Positions 57,760-64,000 of a stretch of DNA of 64,000 bases are shown here, piece after piece. The notes under the pieces are model-generated. The model saw nothing but the letters and a program-made list of their open reading frames with translations. It made no database searches and had not been told where the DNA came from. The stretch lies in NCBI GenBank assembly GCA_033220425.1, contig CM065653.1:558001-622000 (forward strand). The letters run 5' to 3'. This DNA comes from Lepraria neglecta. Taxonomy: Eukaryota; Ascomycota; Lecanoromycetes; Lecanorales; Stereocaulaceae. The position numbers and the translations under genes are program-made. How positions within the stretch are numbered: the first letter of the stretch is position 1; each line of letters starts with the position of its first letter.

Positions 57760-58731
57760 TCATCCACGGCTAAGGTCCTCAATCTTGATTTTTCGCTTTC
57801 CTTTCCTTGATTGCGATCCCAATAACTTCCCCATGACATCTTCCTTCTCATCCCCACCTTCATCCTCATCGCTAGCGTCCATTTCGCTCTCGCTTTCCTC
57901 ACTTTCTTCTTTTACACCATTTCTTCTCTCCTCCAAAACACCCAACCCCAAATCCATCTCGATATACTCCTTTCCCCCCTCCTCTTCCTCTTCCTCTTCC
58001 TCTTCCACATTCTCAATATTCCTCTCCCCCAACGTCCCCTCCGCCCTCTCAAGCTCAAGCTCTTCATTCGCAGATCTCATCTTCGGCAATAATTCACTAA
58101 GCCGGGACTGTAACGTTGATAGATTCTCGGTTGAGAGGACAGAAGTATGGTTTTGGCGATCGGAATCAGACGCTGCAGAATAGGAGGATGACGAGGCGGA
58201 TGAGGAGGATGTTGATGCGGAGGATGGGGAAGAAGGAGATGTGGCATCTAAAGCCGAGTCTGATCCTGGAGATGAAGATTCCGAGATGTCGTCGGATATA
58301 TAAGCCGAAGTTGACGACAACGAGCTTGGATCTGAATCCGAGTCCGAGTCGGTAGCGTTTGCATATGCAGATATAGCGTCAGCTATTTCTGCGCCTGTCA
58401 AGTGCTGATTTCGATAACCTGGCCCAGAGCTCTCGCTAAGAGAGTCTGACGAGTCATCGAGGTCGCTCGAGTCGGAGGATGTAGATGCTGAGTCTGATGA
58501 GGTGCTGCTGCTTGTATCGGAGCTGCTGTAATCGAGTTCTGAGGAGGGAATATGCTGGGGTGGTAGAGAGATGGGTGGAGAGCCGAGGAGTGTGGAGGTG
58601 CTTGAGGCTGTTGAGGTCTGCGAGGCCAATGTTCGTCCTTCCAGGTTGGAAGTATCATGGATAGCCTTTCGTGATTTTTTGGGTATGGGCGAAGTGGGGT
58701 GAGGGTCGAGGTCTGCACGACGTCGTTTCAT
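57760..58731 (-). CDS. Acidic Ser-rich protein, NOPCHAP1/New4-like
   Basis: Single exon, 323 aa. N-terminal KRRRADLDPHPTSPIPKKS suggests a nuclear localisation signal. A long Ser/Asp low-complexity region follows (SSSDTSSSTSSDSASTSSDS). The conserved part is near the C-terminus: LQSRLSELLPKMRSANEELE, then an acidic run of Glu, and EYIEMDLGLGVLEERR, the short motif I associate with the NOPCHAP1 (box C/D snoRNP assembly chaperone) family. This assignment is from memory of the motif and is moderate. The ending KGKRKIKIEDLSRG is basic. Confidence 0.65.
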   Translation of the reverse strand: MKRRRADLDPHPTSPIPKKSRKAIHDTSNLEGRTLASQTSTASSTSTLLGSPPISLPPQHIPSSELDYSSSDTSSSTSSDSASTSSDSSDLDDSSDSLSESSGPGYRNQHLTGAEIADAISAYANATDSDSDSDPSSLSSTSAYISDDISESSSPGSDSALDATSPSSPSSASTSSSSASSSSYSAASDSDRQNHTSVLSTENLSTLQSRLSELLPKMRSANEELELERAEGTLGERNIENVEEEEEEEEEGGKEYIEMDLGLGVLEERRNGVKEESEESESEMDASDEDEGGDEKEDVMGKLLGSQSRKGKRKIKIEDLSRG

Positions 58732-59728
58732 AGTGTTTCAACCTCTGCAGCCAATCTTGTTTCAGCCTGAGCAATTCTCAACCATAGAGCTTCTTGTAAG
58801 ACGTTTCACTGGGCTAATACCAGTTCGGTACCACCAGTACCAGGGGATGCACAAACAGGGCTTGAAGAAATTCGTTTCGGCAAAGTGCAGGCGAAAGCGG
58901 AGCGGCCAATGGCGATCTCCCTCCCGCTAGCACCTTGGCATGTGATGGGGCTAAATTTGCTGCTTCGTATTTCGTTTCAGGACTGCGTTTCAGTGTCGTG
59001 CTTTCTTACTCTCGCTCTTTTTCCGTTAAAAAGTTGAGATTCCCCATTTCTTGATCTGCTGACGAAGATTTTCCACGGACGATAAGGGAAACACGAGATT
59101 AAGAAGGTAAGTAGCCTTGTTTCTCGGTTGAACAAGGTACTAATGTCGCCGTAGCCTGTGCATTACCCCTGAGCTGAAAGCTGTTGGTGTCTTGAATTGC
59201 GAATTTATCTTCACTGAGGCCCTGAGCTCTATTGATGGACAAGCTGGCAACTTAGTTGGCTGCTATTCCGATACTGTGATTGCTGCTTCTCGCTCCATTT
59301 TCGCAGTTTCCGGACCTGGTATATAACCGCTGTAGACCCTTTCGGGACTTGTCTTAACCGGACGAAATTTACGATCTGCATTGTTTCAAAGATAAATCAC
59401 CAGATCTGTGAGTCAACGCTTTTTTTTGTCATGTTATATATATATATACAAAAGAATAGCGTTGTCCTTACGTGCGTTACGCAAATCAGCAAGAGTCATA
59501 GCTCCGGTGGCAAGAGTCTGTGTAAGTCAACGTGTTATGTTCTTGTCTGACTTTGATATTACCGTATGATTACGAGGACCATGTTGTCCTCACACACGTT
59601 TACGGTCTTTTCCTCCCTTCGTTTCTCTGCATTTTCACTCTCACTTTACAACAATCATCTACTTAATCACCCTGCACCTTATCATAATCAACTTCCTTCT
59701 ATTCAGTCTGTTGCACATCCACAGCATC
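58732..59728. other. Divergent promoter region
   Basis: About 1 kb between two divergently transcribed genes. Contains a short (TA)n run near 59442-59453 and a gtaagtag donor-like site at 59106; a 5'-UTR intron for the downstream gene is possible. No coding gene is supported. Confidence 0.45.
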
Positions 59729-60778
59729 ATGGCACAAGAAGATCCACCACCCACCCCCACAAAGATAGGCGCGAATGGAGAACCTTTATTTGCTTATCAT
59801 ATCAACCAGGTCCTCCGAAAGCGAGCTGCCGAGCAAATGGCTACCAACCCCTCCTTCGCCGCCGCTGGGCTCAGTCCAGTCTCAGAAGCAGATTCCCCGG
59901 CGAGAAGAGAACGGAAGCTGTCGCTTCTAAATACGCTTTCAAGATTCCAACCTCAAACCCGCCGCTCTAAACCCGGTAGGGCCGGTGAAAACCCCGTTAC
60001 CAGTCCCATAGATCAACAAGCAGAAGAAAAACCAGTAGACAACCAGGCCGACAGCCAGTATTATTTCGGACACGCCTGGACCTTCTGGCACGACAAACAT
60101 GCGCCTTCTGGTGACTACGAGGGACGTCTCACCCTATTACAAGATGACATAATGACCGTCAAACTTTTCTGGGAAGTCGTCAACTCCTTCCCACTGCAAC
60201 GACTCGGCTTCAAAGACTCGGTACATTTCTTCAAAAGAGGAGTAAAACCTGTCTGGGAAGATCCAAGGAATGTGAATGGGGGCGCTTGGACGTTTCGAGT
60301 ACCAAAGGAAAGGACAGATCAGTTTTGGAAAGAGCTGCTGGTTCTAGCTGTCGGGGAGGAGTTTTTCGATGTCGTTCAAAAGGGTGGGCATCGTATCTTC
60401 CTATCCATCCGCTTGCGGTAGATTCTGACTCACGACATTATAGGAGATGACATATGCGGCCTGTCGCTCTCCATGCGCTACAACGGCAACACGATAAGTA
60501 TCTGGCATCGAGATGCCTCGAACGAAAAAAGCAAGGACGGCATACTTGCTGTTGTGCTCGAGAAGCTCTCTCCAGAGTTAAAACCTACCCAACAGAGCCA
60601 CATTTACTATAAGAAACATAGCACCCATCTTGGCTTCGACGAGGCAGTTGCCCAGACAAACGAAGCGGAGAAAGAGAAGTTTACCCCTCTGAGCTCGGCT
60701 GATGGAAGCACGATCCCTGAGGCCGAGGTCAAAAGTCCGGAGGGCAAGCAGGCAATGTGGAGGGACGCACAAGGCTAA
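59729..60778 (+). CDS. eIF4E-family cap-binding protein, class II (4EHP-like)
   Basis: Exons 59729-60383 and 60444-60778 (60-bp intron) give 329 aa. The eIF4E fold is recognised by YYFGHAWTFWHDKHAP, LFWEVVNSFPL, HFFKRGVKPVWEDPRN and FWKELLVLAVGEEFF, then DDICGLSLSMRYNGNTISIW. The first cap-stacking Trp of canonical eIF4E is replaced by Tyr (SGDYEGRLTLL), as in the 4EHP class, while the second (PVWED) is kept. The N-terminal 100 residues are a Ser/Pro/Arg-rich, likely disordered tail. Class II proteins often bind cap weakly and repress translation of selected mRNAs. The start at 59729 (MAQEDPPPTP) is chosen because the upstream in-frame ATG would add only six residues. Confidence 0.88.
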
Positions 60779-61280
60779 GACCCAAAAGCTTTAAAGTAGG
60801 TGGAGACAGGGGAGCAAGGTTTGATGGATCGTTTTGGGGGAGTTTCTTCAGCGAGCGGATCTACTTAGGCATTTACGAGCACAGGCTTGCATAGTTCGAG
60901 TTAGCGGAAATCTAAGCATGATGTACGAGAGATTTGTGAATGGAAACAGCAATGACAATGTGCTTCGAAAATGCGTCGGGGTCATGTTTCGGCCGAAGCG
61001 AGGAGCGGGGGGTTTCCTTGGCTTTTTGCTTAGGCAAAGGGCAGTCCACCGCCAAATCACTTCACGAAAAGTGCACTCATTTCTATACGGTATTGATGCA
61101 TTGAATGATGTTTCAGAGTCTGAAGGCCGTCTTTTCAATTTGTTAGGAGAGCCATTTCATAAATTTGAAGGGCTTGTATCTCTCATATCTCATAACCACA
61201 AAAGCACGAACCTCATTTCACGCTTCCTCATGAGTCCACCCCCTTTTCTACCCACTGATGGGCTTTCCCATCTCCTCAAC
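60779..61280. other. Convergent intergenic region
   Basis: 3' ends of the cap-binding protein and the oxygenase genes. A long open frame on the plus strand here is antisense to the oxygenase and not supported. Confidence 0.45.
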
Positions 61281-62297
61281 TTACACACCTACGCCTACTC
61301 CCTTGCCCTCTCCAGCCATCAATTGCTCTCTCTTCGTCCTCTGCTCCTCCATCTGCTCCTCCCTTACCTCTTTCGCAGCATTGATATTCCAATGACTCCT
61401 CATAATCTGATCAAACAGCCTTGCACTACTTGTCCCCTCACTTCGCTCCTCAGCCCCAAACTCACCCGTGATTTCGGATTCGAAATTCTTCGTATGCAAA
61501 GGCGCCACCGCTGGCCGGAGTGTGTAAACGATACTGAATCTGAATGGATCGTTATTGCTGGCAGATACAGGCGCGCAGACCACGCGGTGGACGCCAGCTT
61601 TATAATTCCCACGGCTGAGAAAAGCGAGTGTTTCGCCTCCTAGCAGTGTCGCTGTGAGGCCACCTGAACGAGTCTTCGAGCCAGGAGGGAGACAGGCGTC
61701 TTCTTCGATTGGCATCCAGGTGTGATTTGATACGTCCAGGACTTCTAAGCCGGGCGAGTGACCGATTACGAGGGAGAGCAGACCGAGATCTTTGTGTTTC
61801 TCCGCATTTACAGTCGGTTCGGTGCCAGTGGGACGATCGTAGCGGAACATGCGGAGCTGGGTTGGTGTTTTGGTTTCTGTTAATGTCGTGCAAGGTGTTA
61901 CGAACGGAGCAAAGACATCTGGCTTCAGGTCCAGTGTGAGTGCGATGGCGGAGATAGTCTTCTCCATGAAGGCACCAGTGAGGTCCCACGCTTTCTTGAG
62001 ATCATCGTGCAAGATTTCTGGACAGCGGTTCGAGGTTCTGGTGGTCAGAATGGACTTCTCGCCTGGGATTTTGGAGTAGCCTTCTTCGCTTGCTGCGGGG
62101 CCGGAGACTGCTTGATAGGTTGTCTTTTGCGGCGATTCGGGAGGAAGAGCGAAGAATTGATGGGATTTGGTGAAGAGGTTTGAGTATGCTTCTACCATTC
62201 CTAGGTGGTCTGCCAGGGCTAGATGGAGGTAGCCTTCGGATGCTAGGAAGTGGAGAACTTGGTTGTCGGCATCTTGAGGAGCTGCTGGCGGACCCAT
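61281..62297 (-). CDS. 2-oxoglutarate-Fe(II) dioxygenase, isopenicillin-N-synthase-like
   Basis: Single exon, 338 aa from the ATG at 62297 (MGPPAAPQDADNQVL); the longer frame starts with GTG. An upstream exon is possible because the usual N-terminal PVIDFS-type strand is missing. The iron ligands are the His and Asp of EKHKDLGLLSLVIG and the His of YKAGVHRVVCAP. The Arg and Ser of FRFSIVYTLRP bind 2-oxoglutarate. This is the arrangement of plant- and fungal-type 2OG oxygenases of about 330-360 aa. The N-terminal ASEGYLHLALADHLG region is the start of the DIOX_N-type domain. Substrate cannot be inferred. No secondary-metabolism neighbours are seen here. Confidence 0.85.
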   Translation of the reverse strand: MGPPAAPQDADNQVLHFLASEGYLHLALADHLGMVEAYSNLFTKSHQFFALPPESPQKTTYQAVSGPAASEEGYSKIPGEKSILTTRTSNRCPEILHDDLKKAWDLTGAFMEKTISAIALTLDLKPDVFAPFVTPCTTLTETKTPTQLRMFRYDRPTGTEPTVNAEKHKDLGLLSLVIGHSPGLEVLDVSNHTWMPIEEDACLPPGSKTRSGGLTATLLGGETLAFLSRGNYKAGVHRVVCAPVSASNNDPFRFSIVYTLRPAVAPLHTKNFESEITGEFGAEERSEGTSSARLFDQIMRSHWNINAAKEVREEQMEEQRTKREQLMAGEGKGVGVGV

Positions 62298-62880
62298 CTT
62301 GGCCTTTTTTTTTGGTTTTTTTTTTGGACAGAGAATTGGAAGGTTCAGTTGTAGTGGAGACACCTGATTATAGGACCAAGGAGAGAGATATGAAAGATTC
62401 TGGCAATGACTTTTGCTAAGTCTTGAAGTACGTTAGTCATGTTGGCGTTGGATGAAAGGAGAAGTTTTTTGTGAGAGACTGAATTATCATTTACACATGG
62501 ACTACGCTTCTTATATAGAAGGAAAAGTGATACTCACATCCATCGTGGCTCGGGTAGAGACTGTGCCTTCCTGCCTTGGAGGCGGAAGGATACACGACAG
62601 TGACGTTTCAGAGAGGGGCTCGGCATCAGAGCTAAAATGATACGCTAACCGGATGAGGCAATTTAGCTCGTAGTGCCTGGTTGTCAGCTTTGGGCCTTGT
62701 TGAAGACCGAGGGACATAGTCATGCTCACTAAATCATCTAAAAAAGGGAAGATCACAAGATGTTTCCGGATTTCGGGATATTCACATTCATCCTGTACAA
62801 GTCCTAGGGTAGTTTCTGTAAAACTACTGAGGACTAGCATCGTTGTCTCTAAAAATAAACCAATAGAAGTATTGACCTAT
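62298..62880. other. Intergenic region before pogo element
   Basis: Upstream region of the oxygenase gene. No other supported feature. Confidence 0.4.
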
Positions 62881-64000
62881 GGCTCGGCAATACCCATGGC
62901 TCGGCACGCTAAACCCGATTAGGAATCGCAATCTTCTGAATTTGTCAACAACGACTGTTTATCTATCATATAAACCACCCAACCACCTAACCACCCTCCC
63001 AGTACTCCCAAATACCTCAAAGAACTCCTCTAGATACCTATTACAGGGCCTAGCAAAGCTTCCCCCCTTAAGACGAAGCTAACGAGTAAGAAGAGCTTCC
63101 CAAAGAACTCCGATACCAACTTACTTATTAATATTTTCGATTACTAACTAACAACGACTCGCTAAGCAAGGTTATAAGGCAGTATAGGCTACCTAGAAGT
63201 ACCTTGAACGATCGAGTCAACAGTAAAATACCTTACGCTGAGGTAGTTAAATTTCGACAGCGTTTAACAGAAGGAGAAGAAAAAGCACTTTATAGCTATA
63301 TTGAGCGACTGGAGGCCTAGGGCTGGCCGTTAACGATCCAACAGCTTATTAGTATAGCTAAAGAGCTACTAGAAGCTAAGAACGATATAGAGCCTATCGG
63401 AGTATACTGGTCAGCTAAATTCCTTGCTCGACACCCTTAATTCAAAACTAAATTTATTCCTCCTCTCAATAAAGTACGGCGTCAGGCAGAGAATCTAGTA
63501 GTTATTAAGTACTGGTTCGATATATATTAAAAGGCTAGGAGCATATATAACGTTAAGGATCAAGATATATAGAATATGGATAAGAAAGGCTTCATGATGG
63601 GAGTTATAGCCAAAATGTAAGTTATTATTTCAAAGCATAATAAAGAAGCTACGATGACTCAACCTGGCAATCGTGAATAGGTAACTACTATTAATTATAT
63701 CTCAATAGATAGCCGGGTCCTTCCTCCCTGGATTATCTTTAAAGGCAAAGTAGTTATATATTTATAGGTTGATCAGCTTGAAAAGATGGAGCCATTATAG
63801 TCTATACGTACCAGTATAAATGGATAGACCGATAATAATATTGGCTTCGAGTAGCTACAGTGCTTCTAAAAGCAGATATACAGGAATAATTTAGGCCAAA
63901 AATATCGAATACTTATCTTTAACGGCCATATATTATATATCACTACTAAGGCTATCGAATTCGCTGTAGCCAATAGGATTATCGTACTCTGCTTGCCACC
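62881..64000 (+). pseudogene. pogo/Fot1-type transposase, RIP-degraded, cut by window edge
   Basis: From about 63170 one plus-strand frame reads IRQYRLPRSTLNDRVN (HTH), RQRLTEGEEKALYSYIERLEA (CENPB-type), SAKFLARHP, NMDKKGFMMGVIA, TMTQPGNRE, SIDSRVLPPWIIFKGK and RILIFNGHI, the order of DDE transposases of fungal pogo/Fot1 elements. Stops are TAA/TAG at expected Gln and Trp. The residues corresponding to the catalytic Glu in DET (now DKK) and the Asp of the LDGH block (now NGH) have been changed by G-to-A. The left end near 62880 begins tggctcggcaatacccatgg, a possible terminal repeat beside a TA. The element continues past the window. Confidence 0.8.

Noticed and set aside
60834-61643. Long plus-strand open frame of 269 codons
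   Set aside because: Mostly antisense to the 2OG oxygenase and without a domain; a shadow frame.

Overview
The window looks like nuclear DNA of a filamentous ascomycete (Pezizomycotina). The coding genes have short GT-AG introns of about 48-98 bp. There is a non-reducing polyketide synthase beside a P450. The transposons carry a strong repeat-induced point mutation (RIP) signature: conserved Gln and Trp codons have become TAG/TAA, with mostly C/T and G/A differences between copies. Typical fungal single-copy genes are also present (Tom22, GDA1-type GDPase, a DUF4211 protein, a PPPDE-thioredoxin-PUL protein). The species cannot be named from sequence alone.

Left arm (1-13.5 kb). The 5' end of an NR-PKS (SAT and most of KS, minus strand) runs off the left edge and shows a one-base frameshift in a C7 tract next to the SAT active-site motif. 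A six-exon-style reconstruction is not needed for the P450 that follows on the same strand (five exons); the two probably belong to one secondary-metabolite locus. A small TA-flanked inverted-repeat element lies between them. A patch of repeats (5.8-7.4 kb) follows, then an unrecognised 445-aa gene, a small membrane protein and a 419-aa secreted protein.

Middle (13.5-40.0 kb). This is a stack of nested, RIP-damaged retroelements. A Tad-like LINE ORF1 is split into pieces at 13.5-14.85 kb and 39.6-40.0 kb. Ty3/gypsy chromovirus A (3' LTR 14854-15063, 5' end missing) lies between them. Inside A is element D (minus, 17349-37466, flanked by ATAAA). Inside D is element B, same family as D but plus strand (18244-31812, inserted in a C6 tract). 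Inside B is element C (minus, 20397-27466, 129-bp LTRs differing at one base, flanked by TTAAT). A 592-bp foldback element sits at A's broken right end. The large apparent palindrome at 18-37 kb is explained by B having inserted into a relative in the opposite orientation. Both B and D carry an extra reading frame antisense to pol, between the chromodomain and the 3' LTR.

Right arm (40.3-62.4 kb). This is ordinary gene-dense chromosome: Tom22, DUF4211 protein, PPPDE-thioredoxin-PUL protein, a broken SDR, three tandem F-box-like paralogues (the third interrupted), a DUF1989 protein, an SDR, the Golgi GDPase, an acidic NOPCHAP1-like protein, a 4EHP-type cap-binding protein and a 2OG-Fe(II) oxygenase. 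The window ends in a RIP-degraded pogo/Fot1-type transposon. Gene function in the right arm is housekeeping or accessory; I see no operon-like pathway there.
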